This document shows, in pieces, positions 18,268-26,498 of a DNA stretch of 64,000 bases. The stretch comes from Hymenobacter sp. UV11 (lineage in GTDB: Bacteria > Bacteroidota > Bacteroidia > Cytophagales > Hymenobacteraceae), in contig NZ_SRII01000001.1 of assembly GCF_004684095.1 (NCBI RefSeq), positions 248,001 through 312,000 of the forward strand. Direction: 5' to 3'. Each line of letters begins with the position of its first letter. The stretch's first letter is position 1. Made by a program: the position numbers and the translations under genes. The notes under the pieces were generated by a model that did no database searches, was not told where the DNA came from, and saw only the letters and a list, made by a program, of their open reading frames with translations.

Positions 18268-18441
18268 CTAGTTGGTCACGGCAATCTTCGTTGTTAGGCG
18301 TTGGCCAGTACCAACTCCGGGGTGCGGGCTGTTTGATGTGTAGCGGCTGCCGCTGTAGATATTAGCCTGATAATTGTCATGATACCAGTTAAAGGTGTTA
18401 GGCTGGCCCCCATGGTTGGTAGCTGCGGCCGGGTCAGTCAT
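18268..18441 (-). CDS. Small possible coding frame or gene remnant
   Basis: A 57-residue frame runs from an ATG at 18441 to TAG at 18268. Its product (starting MTDPAAATNHGGQPNTFNWY) has a protein-like mix with several Asn, Tyr, Trp and Gly and codons similar to the neighbours, but no family is recognised. The same frame stays open upstream to about 18600 without a start codon, which is why it might be the 3' end of a decayed gene rather than a small intact one. The surrounding 384-base gap (18192-18575) otherwise holds only the terminator hairpin. Confidence 0.3.
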   Translation of the reverse strand: MTDPAAATNHGGQPNTFNWYHDNYQANIYSGSRYTSNSPHPGVGTGQRLTTKIAVTN

Positions 18442-18575
18442 GACGCCAACTGCGGGCAGGGCACTGACTGAGCAGTGCCAAACTGGGGGAAGAGTAGGGA
18501 CGCACTGAGTAACCTCACCCCAAAGGAGTAGAAAAAACGTATAAAGTGAAAAAGGAAAAGCGGGAGAAAAGAGGC

Positions 18576-19346
18576 TTAGCGGACGCGTTTGCCTAGGAAA
18601 ATCTTATCGATAATAGCGGGGCTGACTTGCGCCCGGTATTCAAGACGAATACTGTCGCGCGTTGTCAAGTAGCCCTTGGTGATATCCCCACCGCTACACC
18701 CGCCATCACTAGCAGTTATTCCGCGCCAAGTAAGGCCGATATCATAATAAGGTTTCTGGCACCCTTTAGGCACCCCAACGATGTAGTTGCTGGGCTCGGC
18801 TACGGGGTTGTTAGGGTAGGCAACATTAGGTCCCTGGTAAATGCGTATAGTAAATGTATCGCTAGGAGTATCTTTATTTGCTCCCCGAAACCGGCCATAG
18901 ATGGGGGCCCGTCGGTCGCGGTAGGGTACCAGGGTGAGTACCTTGGTCAGCGTGTCCACGCCGTCGTCGTTCTTAAAGCAGGCTGTGTTGGGTGGGCGCG
19001 TGGCAATAAGGCGCACCGGGATAGAGCCCAGGGTCTTGTCGTCGAAGCGGACGCTGATGCGGCGGCCGGTGCGGGCGTCTATTTGGCCCACCAGCCATTG
19101 GTAGCTGGTGTAGGGAGCGGCCGGGGCCTCAAACACCATTGGCTGGTTGTTGTAAGCCGTGTCGGGGGTAGGGGTGCCAAAGGCTTCAATAAAGCCTACC
19201 GTGAGCGGGTTGGCTACCTGGCCCTGGCAAGGGTCGGGCGCGGGCGTTTTGTCGTGGCAGCCCGGTAGGCCCAAGCTGGCGCTGGCCAAAACGAGCAGGG
19301 TAGTGCCCAGCCCGAGAGCATGCGTAAAGAAGGTGGAGCGCAACAT
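18576..19346 (-). CDS. Lipoprotein of unknown function
   Basis: The 256-residue protein has a signal sequence ending in the lipobox LGLPGC (Cys near residue 29), so it is expected to be lipid-anchored in the envelope. The mature part has segments such as PYTSYQWLVGQIDARTGRRI that resemble beta-sandwich surface domains, plus six further cysteines, two of them in DGGCSGGD. No known family was recognised. It stands alone, convergent with the large outer-membrane gene and divergent from xdhA; the 283 bases between it and xdhA are AT-rich and contain a hairpin (19471-19506). Confidence 0.7.
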   Translation of the reverse strand: MLRSTFFTHALGLGTTLLVLASASLGLPGCHDKTPAPDPCQGQVANPLTVGFIEAFGTPTPDTAYNNQPMVFEAPAAPYTSYQWLVGQIDARTGRRISVRFDDKTLGSIPVRLIATRPPNTACFKNDDGVDTLTKVLTLVPYRDRRAPIYGRFRGANKDTPSDTFTIRIYQGPNVAYPNNPVAEPSNYIVGVPKGCQKPYYDIGLTWRGITASDGGCSGGDITKGYLTTRDSIRLEYRAQVSPAIIDKIFLGKRVR

Positions 19347-19470
19347 ATAAAGAAAAGAATATACGAGAACGAAGCAAATATATAGAGACGTTGGTTATCT
19401 CCCATTCATCTCCAATTTATCTGCTGGTGAAATATTTATAAGCTTCTGTATAACAGCAAAATAATTTTAT

Positions 19471-19506
19471 AAACTGAGGCAACTTGCAGGCAGGTTACCT
19501 CAGTTT
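19471..19506. promoter_or_regulatory. Inverted repeat in the divergent lipoprotein/xdhA region
   Basis: The perfect 9-base arms aaactgagg and cctcagttt (extending imperfectly through ggcaac/ggttac) lie about 125 bases before each of the two divergent starts' sides, in an AT-rich region. It has no T-run on the + strand. It could be an operator or a transcript end; nothing in the sequence decides this. Confidence 0.35.
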
Positions 19507-19629
19507 GGCTTACCAATGTGCGACTAGTAACCAAGTAGTTACCCCTTGTCAGACCTGTTTGGCCTTGCCCGATATAAAATCTGGAAGTAACTTGTTAGCC
19601 TCCGTGCTCAGCTAATAGCGCCCCAGCTA

Positions 19630-21153
19630 ATGATTACCTTCTTTCTCAACGACCAGCCTATCCACACCACCGAGCCGGCGGCCAGCTCCCTGCTCGACTT
19701 CGTGCGCTACCACGAGCACCTGATGGGCACCAAAATCGGCTGCCGTGAGGGCGACTGCGGCGCCTGCACCGTGCTGGTGGGCGAGCCGGTCGAAGGTGGG
19801 CAACGCATTAGTTACCAAAGCATGACGAGCTGCCTCACGCCGCTCGGCAACGTGCACGGCAAGCATGTGGTCACGGTAGAAGGCATCAACCAGGCCGGCG
19901 GCCAGCTCACGCCGGTGCAGCAGGCCATTGTAGAAAACAACGGCTCACAGTGCGGCTTTTGCACCCCCGGCTTCGTGATGTCGCTGACGGGCCACAGCCT
20001 CAGCGACAAGCCCGCCACCGAAACGAATACCTGCGCCGCCATCGACGGCAACATCTGCCGCTGTACGGGCTACAAGTCGCTGGAGCGCGCCGCCGCCGCC
20101 CTCACCGCCGAGCTGGCTGCAAGGCCCACCACCGATAGCGTAAAGTGGCTGAGAGAAAAGCAGTTCGTGCCCGCCTATTTCGAAGAAATGCCTGCCCGGC
20201 TGGCCGCCCTGCGCGCCGAAACGGCCGCTGCCGAAGCGCCTACCCCCGCCGCCAACGGCCACGCCGTCAATGGCAGCACTGCTTCTACCTCACCCAACGG
20301 CCACGCCCAAAGCCAGAATGGTCACGCCAACGGCCACTTCCCGCACGCCACCCATCCACTACTGAGCGGCGGCACCGACCTGCTGGTGCAGCGCCTCGAC
20401 GAGCTGCGCCAGCAGCCCGTGCGTTTGCTCTTCGACCAAAGCGGCCGGCGCGGCCTGCGCCAGCAGGGCGGCCGCGTGGTGCTGGGTGCCGCCACCACGG
20501 CCAGCCAGCTGCTTGAATCGGAGTTGATGCGCGGCCTGCTGCCGCGCCTGCCCGACTACCTCAAGCTGGTATCGAGCACGCCCATTCGCAACATGGGCAC
20601 GGTGGCCGGTAACTTCGTAAACGCCTCGCCCATTGGCGATTTAACGATATTATTTCTGGCGCTGGGCGCGGAGGTGACGTTGGCCGCCGCCGGGGGGGTA
20701 GGGAGGGTTTTGCCGCTGGCCGAGCTGTACCTGGGCTACAAGAAGCTGGCGAAAGCCGCCGACGAGCAGGTAACTGAAATCAGCTTCCCTGCCCCGCTGT
20801 CCGGCGACCTGTTCAACTTCGAGAAAGTATCCAAGCGCACCCACCTCGACATTGCCAGCGTGAACACCGCCGCCTGGCTGCGCCTCGAAAACGGCCTGAT
20901 TACGGCCGCCCGGCTCTCGGCCGGGGGGGTAGGGCCGGTGCCGCTGCTGCTACGCCGCACCGGCGAGTACCTGCTGGGCCGCGAGCTGAGTGCCGACACG
21001 GTGGCCGGCGCCAACGAGGTGATGCAGGCAGAAATCAGTCCCATCGGCGACGTACGCGGCACGGCGGCTTATAAGCGCCTGCTGCTGCGGCAGTTACTGT
21101 TTGCGCATTTCCTGCGCTTCGCGCCGGCAATGTCGTTGGCGGAATTGATGTAA
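19630..21153 (+). CDS. xdhA: Xanthine dehydrogenase small subunit (2Fe-2S and FAD domains)
   Basis: The 507-residue subunit carries the two [2Fe-2S] clusters and FAD of xanthine dehydrogenase, which oxidises hypoxanthine to xanthine and urate. The plant-type cluster motif is GCREGDCGACTVL (near residue 37), the second cluster uses CGFCTPGF (near 113) and NICRCTGY (near 139), and the FAD domain begins near LLSGGTDLLV (about 244) with PIRNMGTVAGN (near 318). Between the iron-sulfur and FAD domains is a linker with repeated NGH triplets (about residues 206-236) that is not usual. It ends at 21153 inside a palindromic element that separates it from xdhB. Confidence 0.95.
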   Translation: MITFFLNDQPIHTTEPAASSLLDFVRYHEHLMGTKIGCREGDCGACTVLVGEPVEGGQRISYQSMTSCLTPLGNVHGKHVVTVEGINQAGGQLTPVQQAIVENNGSQCGFCTPGFVMSLTGHSLSDKPATETNTCAAIDGNICRCTGYKSLERAAAALTAELAARPTTDSVKWLREKQFVPAYFEEMPARLAALRAETAAAEAPTPAANGHAVNGSTASTSPNGHAQSQNGHANGHFPHATHPLLSGGTDLLVQRLDELRQQPVRLLFDQSGRRGLRQQGGRVVLGAATTASQLLESELMRGLLPRLPDYLKLVSSTPIRNMGTVAGNFVNASPIGDLTILFLALGAEVTLAAAGGVGRVLPLAELYLGYKKLAKAADEQVTEISFPAPLSGDLFNFEKVSKRTHLDIASVNTAAWLRLENGLITAARLSAGGVGPVPLLLRRTGEYLLGRELSADTVAGANEVMQAEISPIGDVRGTAAYKRLLLRQLLFAHFLRFAPAMSLAELM

Positions 21154-21263
21154 AACGGAGTGGTACTCCGTTAATCGTCTAATCGTCCGCGCCATAAGAG
21201 CGCAAAAAATTGTGTATTGTTTTGCCCGGCGCTCTCGGAAACGGAGTGCCACTCCGTTTTACA
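21149..21263. repeat. Palindromic element between xdhA and xdhB (TGTAAAACGGAGT family)
   Basis: Two 25-base arms (21149-21173 and 21239-21263) are inverted copies with two mismatches, and each arm is itself a short hairpin (acggagtggtactccgt). The outer ends are TGTA and TACA. The TAA stop of xdhA lies in the left arm (TGTAAAACGG), and the right arm ends 3 bases before the xdhB ATG. The 65-base centre has no gene. The same arm sequence occurs at 29048-29123. Confidence 0.9.
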
Positions 21264-21266
21264 GCC

Positions 21267-23549
21267 ATGAACCACCTTGACCCCCAGCGCCACGTGCGCG
21301 GCGAATCGCAGTACCTCGACGATGTGCCCGAGCAGCAGGGTACACTGTTCGCGGCCGTGTACGAGTCGCCGCTGGCCCACGGCGTGCTCAATGGCCTGGA
21401 CCTGAGCGCCGCCCAGCGATCACCCGGCGTGGTGCGTATCCTCACCGCCCAGGACATTCCCGGTCGCAACCAGATTGGCGGCATCGTGCCCGACGAGCCG
21501 CTGCTGGCCGAGGGCCACGTGCACTTTCGGGGGCAGCCGGTGGCGCTGGTGCTGGCCCGCACCGAGCAGCAGGCGCACGCGGCGCTCAAGCTCATTCAGG
21601 CCGATATCGAGCCGCTGCCCGTCATTACCGACCCGCGCCAGGCCGCCGCGCAGGGCGAGCTGATTGTGCCGCCGCGCACCTTCCGCATCGGCGATTCGGC
21701 GGGGGCGTTTGCGGGCTGCGCGCACGTGTTTGAGGGGGTAGCGGAGAGTGGCGGGCAGGAGCATTTGTACATCGAAACGCAGGGTGCCTACGCCTTCCCG
21801 ACCGAGCTGGGCGGCGTCAAAATCATCTCTTCGACGCAGGGGCCGACGGCCGTGCAGCGCCACTGCGCCGTGGTGCTGGGCATCGGCATGCACCAGATTG
21901 AGGTAGATGTGACGCGCCTCGGCGGCGGCTTTGGGGGTAAGGAAGACCAGGCCACGCCCTGGGGCTGCCTGGCCGCACTGGGCGCCTTCCTCACGAAGCG
22001 CCCCGTGAAGCTGGTGCTCGACCGCATGGCCGACATGCGCATGACCGGCAAGCGCCACCCGTACTCGTCCGACTTCAAAATCGGGCTCGACCAAGACCTC
22101 AAAATTCTGGCTTACGAGGTGACGTACTACCAGAACGCCGGCGCCGCCGCCGACCTCTCGCCGGCCGTGCTGGAGCGCACGCTCTTCCACACCACCAACG
22201 CCTACTGCATCCCCAACGTGACGGCCGCGGCCAACTCGTGCCGCACCAATTTGCCGCCCAATACGGCCTTCCGGGGCTTTGGCGGGCCGCAGGGCATGTT
22301 CGTTATTGAGTCGGCTATCACCAAGGCGGCCGAGGCGCTGGGCGTGCTGCCGAGCGAGATTCAGCGGCGCAATCTGCTGCGCGAGGGCGACCTGTTTCCG
22401 TATCGCCAGCCGGCCGAAGGCTGCCACGCCGAGCAGGCCTGGGACACCGCCGCCGAGCTATTTGACCTGGACGGCCAGCGCGCTGCCGTGGCGAAGTTTA
22501 ACCAGGATAACCAGCTCTTTAAGAAGGGGGTAGCGATGATGCCCATCTGCTTCGGCATCTCGTTCACCAAGACGTTTATGAACCAGACGCGGGCACTGGT
22601 GCACATCTACACCGATGGCTCGGTGGGCATCAGCACCGGCGCGGTAGAGATGGGCCAGGGCGTGAACACCAAAATTGCGCAGGTGGCGGCCCGCACGCTG
22701 GGCATTTCGATTAATCGCATCAAAATCGAGAGCACCAACACCACCCGCGTGGCCAACACCTCGCCCAGCGCCGCCAGCGCCACCGCCGACCTTAACGGCA
22801 AGGCCACCGAGCTGGCCTGCCTAGCGCTGCGCGAGCGCCTGCTGCGCCACGCCAGCACCGAGTTTGCGGTCGATTACGAAGGCATTATTATTGAAAATGA
22901 GCAGGTGCTGGCCGCCGGTATTCCGGCCGAAACCACCTGGGAGAAGCTGGTGAGCAGTGCCTTCGTGCGGCGCGTGGCGCTCACCGAAAACGCCCACTAC
23001 GCTACCCCCGGTGTGCATTTTGATGCCAGCACCGAGAGCGGCCACCCCTTCGCCTACCACGTCTATGGCACGGCCCTGACCACCGCCACCGTCGATTGTC
23101 TGCGCGGCACCTACACCATCGACAGCGTGCAGATTGCCCACGATTTTGGCCAGAGCTTCAACCCCGCCATCGACCGCGGCCAGATTGAGGGCGGCGCCGT
23201 GCAAGGCATCGGCTGGATGACGCTGGAAGAAGTGAGCTACAACAACGAAGGCCGCCTGCTCAGCAACTCGCTGAACAGCTATAAGATACCCGACCTCTAC
23301 TCGGTGCCCGCCGTGCTCGACGTGCATTTTCTCGACACGCCCGGCCACCCCAACGCCATCCTGCGCGCCAAAGCCGTGGGCGAGCCGCCGCTGATGTACG
23401 GCATCGGCGCGTACTTTGCTCTGCGCGATGCCGTACGCGCCTTTCGCCCCGGCACCGCCCTACCCCTCGTGGCGCCCCTGACGCCCGAGCGGGTACTCGG
23501 CGCGCTCTACCCCGAGTTTGTGACTGTGGGCCAGCTTGCGGCTAGCTAA
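21267..23549 (+). CDS. xdhB: Xanthine dehydrogenase molybdopterin-binding large subunit
   Basis: The 760-residue subunit holds the molybdenum cofactor and the purine-oxidising site. Visible cofactor motifs are RLGGGFGGKE (near residue 217), NTAFRGFGGPQG (near 332), EMGQGVNTKI (near 460) and the catalytic-base region KAVGEPPLMYG (Glu near 706). An open frame from 21210 reads through the palindrome and is not family-like; the ATG at 21267 begins MNHLDPQRHVRGESQYLDD. It forms a heterodimer with XdhA, and the sulfuration/insertion factor XdhC is encoded 11 kb away at 34765. Confidence 0.95.
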   Translation: MNHLDPQRHVRGESQYLDDVPEQQGTLFAAVYESPLAHGVLNGLDLSAAQRSPGVVRILTAQDIPGRNQIGGIVPDEPLLAEGHVHFRGQPVALVLARTEQQAHAALKLIQADIEPLPVITDPRQAAAQGELIVPPRTFRIGDSAGAFAGCAHVFEGVAESGGQEHLYIETQGAYAFPTELGGVKIISSTQGPTAVQRHCAVVLGIGMHQIEVDVTRLGGGFGGKEDQATPWGCLAALGAFLTKRPVKLVLDRMADMRMTGKRHPYSSDFKIGLDQDLKILAYEVTYYQNAGAAADLSPAVLERTLFHTTNAYCIPNVTAAANSCRTNLPPNTAFRGFGGPQGMFVIESAITKAAEALGVLPSEIQRRNLLREGDLFPYRQPAEGCHAEQAWDTAAELFDLDGQRAAVAKFNQDNQLFKKGVAMMPICFGISFTKTFMNQTRALVHIYTDGSVGISTGAVEMGQGVNTKIAQVAARTLGISINRIKIESTNTTRVANTSPSAASATADLNGKATELACLALRERLLRHASTEFAVDYEGIIIENEQVLAAGIPAETTWEKLVSSAFVRRVALTENAHYATPGVHFDASTESGHPFAYHVYGTALTTATVDCLRGTYTIDSVQIAHDFGQSFNPAIDRGQIEGGAVQGIGWMTLEEVSYNNEGRLLSNSLNSYKIPDLYSVPAVLDVHFLDTPGHPNAILRAKAVGEPPLMYGIGAYFALRDAVRAFRPGTALPLVAPLTPERVLGALYPEFVTVGQLAAS

Positions 23550-23641
23550 CGTATAACCCCATCTCGGCGAATAACCTATGACTTTTCCGGTTTCTTTGGA
23601 GCTACGGGCGGAACGCTTGGGGTAGGCAGCGCCGCCAGCTG

Positions 23642-24349
23642 CTACAGCAGTTCGTCGGGGGTAGGGCGCTGGCGGATGGGCCGGGGCTGGGCGGCCAGCT
23701 GCTGCCGATATGCTTCGATAGAGGCGTTTTCGTCGGCCACGATGAAGGAAAGTTGGGCCAGGTTGTCGTTCACAATATCCAGCTCGGGCGCGTCGGGGTC
23801 ATACTTGCCGAGGCCGGCGAAGTGGCTGGGCATGCGCTTGCGGGTGCCGGCGGCTTTTTCGGCCAGCGCGACGAGCAGCATTTCGTAGCCGGGAATGCTG
23901 CCGATGTCTTCGGGCGGGCCGGCGCGGCGGCCATCGGGGCAGTGCACGGGGGGTAGGGGCGCGCCGGCGGCGAGCGGCGCAGTTTTTTCGACCACCAGTT
24001 GGTGTTCCCAGTGGTCGCCCATGTCGTACACGTAGCTGAGCTTATCCTTCGGCGCGCGCAGGATTTCGGCCAGCGCTACCTGGCGCGGGTCGCGCCACCA
24101 CTCGGGCAGGTAGTCGGCTTCGCCGGGCTGCATGGGTGGCGAGCCAGTGAGCAAGTCGCCAGGGCTACCCCGCCCGGTACTGAACTCGAACAGGTGCGCG
24201 TTTTCCCAGCCAAAAGCCAGCTGCAAGGCAAAGTGCAAGTCCCAGAACGTGAGCGTGTCGGGAAGCACCAGCCGCCGCCACACGGGCGGCTGCGTGTAGC
24301 GCAGCTTTGAGAGTGAGTAAGTTAGCCATGCGGCGAAGGTAGGCAGCAA
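23642..24349 (-). CDS. Plasmid pRiA4b ORF-3-like protein
   Basis: The roughly 235-residue protein matches the pRiA4b ORF-3 family by its beginning (SLSKLRYTQPPVWRRLVLPD), the FALQLAFGWENAHLFEF segment and the YVYDMGDHWEHQLVVEK segment, which are the family landmarks. Such proteins accompany plasmids and some insertion sequences but are also common as lone chromosomal genes; their activity is unknown. No transposase or terminal inverted repeats are seen here. The start is a TTG at 24349; the family normally begins a few residues before SLSK, so this start is uncertain. It is the only gene of this block without an evident metabolic link. Confidence 0.8.
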   Translation of the reverse strand: MLPTFAAWLTYSLSKLRYTQPPVWRRLVLPDTLTFWDLHFALQLAFGWENAHLFEFSTGRGSPGDLLTGSPPMQPGEADYLPEWWRDPRQVALAEILRAPKDKLSYVYDMGDHWEHQLVVEKTAPLAAGAPLPPVHCPDGRRAGPPEDIGSIPGYEMLLVALAEKAAGTRKRMPSHFAGLGKYDPDAPELDIVNDNLAQLSFIVADENASIEAYRQQLAAQPRPIRQRPTPDELL

Positions 24350-24373
24350 CGCCGCCCTAGCTAGTGGCGTGGG

Positions 24374-25402
24374 CTAGCCGGCTGGGGCGGGCGCGGCGCT
24401 CTTTTCCGGCTTAGCGGAAAAAGAACTGGCGTTATCCTCATTCCTTCCGACCTCGGCGGCCTGCTGAGCTTCGGCTTCTCGTAGCTGCTGGCGCGACTTG
24501 GGCACGTCGCCTCCGCCGGCGGGCCAGCCTTCGCGCTGGGTTTTGCGGTCGCCGTCGGTGGCCTCGGTTTGGTCGTGCAGCAAGATTTGCTGGGTCGGGA
24601 AGGGCAGGTCGATGCCGTGGGCCGTAAGCGTGTTTTTGATGGCTTCGAGCCCGCGGTCCTGCGCCGCCATAAAGTCGGCGCGGCGCGGCGGGTTTATCCA
24701 CCAACGCGCCCGAATGTTGACGCTGCTGCCGGCCAGGTCCACGACCAACGCCTCGGGCGCGGGGTCGGTCAGCACGCCCTCAATGCTGCTCAGGGCTTCC
24801 AGTATCAGCTTGCGGGCCGTGGCAATATCGTCGCCGTAGCCAATGCCGATGTCGTACTGCAGGCGGCGCTTGTCGTAGGCCGTGTTCACGGTGACGGCAT
24901 TGATAAACAGCTCGGCATTCGGAATAACTACCCGGCGGCCATCGTAGGTCATAATGGTAGTGGCGCGGGTTTGAATCGACTCCACGGTGCCCTCAAAATC
25001 CTTGTACTTAATCTGGTCGTTGAGCTTGAAGGGTTCGGTGAGCAGCAGCAGCACGCCCGCCAGGAAGTTCTGAAAAATATCTTTGAACGCGAAGCCAATT
25101 GCCACGCCGCCTACCCCCAGCGCGCTCAGCAAGCTGGCCGGCGTGAAGCTGGGCACCACTATAGTTACCGTGATGAGAATACCCAGAATGAGGGTCACCA
25201 CGTAAGCCAGGCGGCTCAGCAGGATTTTCAGGCTTTCGCTCTGCTGGCGATTCTCCGTGAGGCGCTGCACCAGCGTGCGCACGCCGCGGGCGGCAAAAAT
25301 GAACGCGACAAAGACGATAATGCCGAAAATCAGGTTGGGCAGCAGCACCATAAATTCGCGGCCCATGTCGTTGATTTGCTGCCAGGCTATCGAGAAATCC
25401 AT
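24374..25402 (-). CDS. MscS-family small-conductance mechanosensitive channel
   Basis: The 342-residue protein has three membrane helices and then an MscS beta domain. The pore-lining helix is recognisable in ALGVGGVAIGFAFKDIFQNF (near residue 93), followed by PFKLNDQIKYKDFEGTVESI (near 122) and the TTIMTYDGRRVVIPNA segment (near 148). It gates open under membrane tension in osmotic downshock. The C-terminal 70 residues are charged and Ala/Gln-rich and form a non-conserved cytoplasmic tail. It lies after the retinal/rhodopsin pair on the same strand with a gap of 97 bases. Confidence 0.92.
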   Translation of the reverse strand: MDFSIAWQQINDMGREFMVLLPNLIFGIIVFVAFIFAARGVRTLVQRLTENRQQSESLKILLSRLAYVVTLILGILITVTIVVPSFTPASLLSALGVGGVAIGFAFKDIFQNFLAGVLLLLTEPFKLNDQIKYKDFEGTVESIQTRATTIMTYDGRRVVIPNAELFINAVTVNTAYDKRRLQYDIGIGYGDDIATARKLILEALSSIEGVLTDPAPEALVVDLAGSSVNIRARWWINPPRRADFMAAQDRGLEAIKNTLTAHGIDLPFPTQQILLHDQTEATDGDRKTQREGWPAGGGDVPKSRQQLREAEAQQAAEVGRNEDNASSFSAKPEKSAAPAPAG

Positions 25403-25499
25403 ACTGGAGGTAAAGGGTAAAGTAAGAGCGCTACCGCGCTTTGCTTACACACGCAATAATTTGCCTAAGGGTTGTCAAATCAAAGCAGATAAGTACGCT

Positions 25500-26498
25500 T
25501 TACCCCCGCCGCCAGCGGGCCGCATCCAGGCCCAGCGTCACGAGCAGCGCGTGGGGTAGGGTCACCACCGAGGCCACCAGCAGCGCCAGGCTGATGAGCA
25601 CCGGCCCGCCCGCCGCCCGCGCCCACGCCAAGCCGTAGAGCACCGCCAGCGCCGCCACGCTAATGGCCAGCAGCGGCGCCGAGCGCTTGAGAAAGAAGCC
25701 CAGCTCGGCCCACAAGGCCCGCCCGCTGCCGGCAAAGGGCCGGCCCATCAGGGCATTCATGCGCAGCATGTGCTGCAAGCTGTGCCAAAACACAAAGTAC
25801 ACGCCCGCCGACAACACCGGCGGCAGCGCCACCAGCAAGAGGCTGAGCAGCAGTGCTTCCAGCATATCGGCCAGGGCCAGCCGGCGCTGATTAGTTACCC
25901 AATAGCTACCCCACAGCAGCGCGTGGCCGGCCAGCACCAGCGGCCCCAGCCCGCGCGCCGCCGTGCCTACGGCCGCCGCGCTCACCGGCGCGGCTCCGGC
26001 CAGGGCCAGCAGGCCATTGGTGAGGGCGCGCGTTTCGGCGGGCCAAAACCAGAGCGGCACCGCAAAAATGAGCCCACCGCGCAAGAGGCCGTGCGCCACC
26101 CACTGCGCCCGGTAACGCGCCGCGGTCGGCGCATCGCCCGAGCCCCAGTGCCAGGCCGACAGCCCAAAAAAGAAGGCCACCGCTAGCGCCGGCTGCCACC
26201 ACCACAGCAGCCCTACCCCCCCCGCCAGCCCCAGGTAGCCGCCCAAGAACACGGCCCAGTAGCGCACCCGGTCGTGGGCCAGCGCGGGGTGCGTGGCGGG
26301 CACCACGTACTGGTCGCAGGCGCCGTGGGCCACGCCCAGCAGCACCAGCCCCAGCAGCAGTGCCGGCCCCAGCACCCAGCCGGCCGCGCCCGGCAGCAGC
26401 CAGCCCACGGCCACGGCCACCAGCACTATTCCGTAGGAGTAGACCTGGGGCCGCACCGTGGGCTGGCGCAGACTATCGGCCAGGCTAGGCCGTGGCAT
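25500..26498 (-). CDS. blh: Beta-carotene 15,15'-dioxygenase, Brp/Blh family
   Basis: This 332-residue polytopic protein cleaves beta-carotene to two retinals. The family histidine motif is present as LLGVAHGACDQYVV (near residue 55), with further metal-ligand histidines in GLSAWHWGSGD (near 136) and FVFWHSLQHMLRMN (near 235). Its start overlaps the end of the rhodopsin gene by 14 bases, so the two are translationally coupled: one makes the opsin, the other its chromophore. The coding sequence is extremely GC-rich, as in the neighbours. The carotenoid precursor genes are not in the window. Confidence 0.93.
   Translation of the reverse strand: MPRPSLADSLRQPTVRPQVYSYGIVLVAVAVGWLLPGAAGWVLGPALLLGLVLLGVAHGACDQYVVPATHPALAHDRVRYWAVFLGGYLGLAGGVGLLWWWQPALAVAFFFGLSAWHWGSGDAPTAARYRAQWVAHGLLRGGLIFAVPLWFWPAETRALTNGLLALAGAAPVSAAAVGTAARGLGPLVLAGHALLWGSYWVTNQRRLALADMLEALLLSLLLVALPPVLSAGVYFVFWHSLQHMLRMNALMGRPFAGSGRALWAELGFFLKRSAPLLAISVAALAVLYGLAWARAAGGPVLISLALLVASVVTLPHALLVTLGLDAARWRRG

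Noticed and set aside
21420-22427. Open - strand frame opposite xdhB
   Set aside because: His/Arg/Gly-rich antisense frame; xdhB motifs on the other strand are unambiguous.
23642-24349. Insertion sequence suggested by the pRiA4b ORF-3-like gene
   Set aside because: No transposase gene, terminal inverted repeats or target duplication were seen around it.
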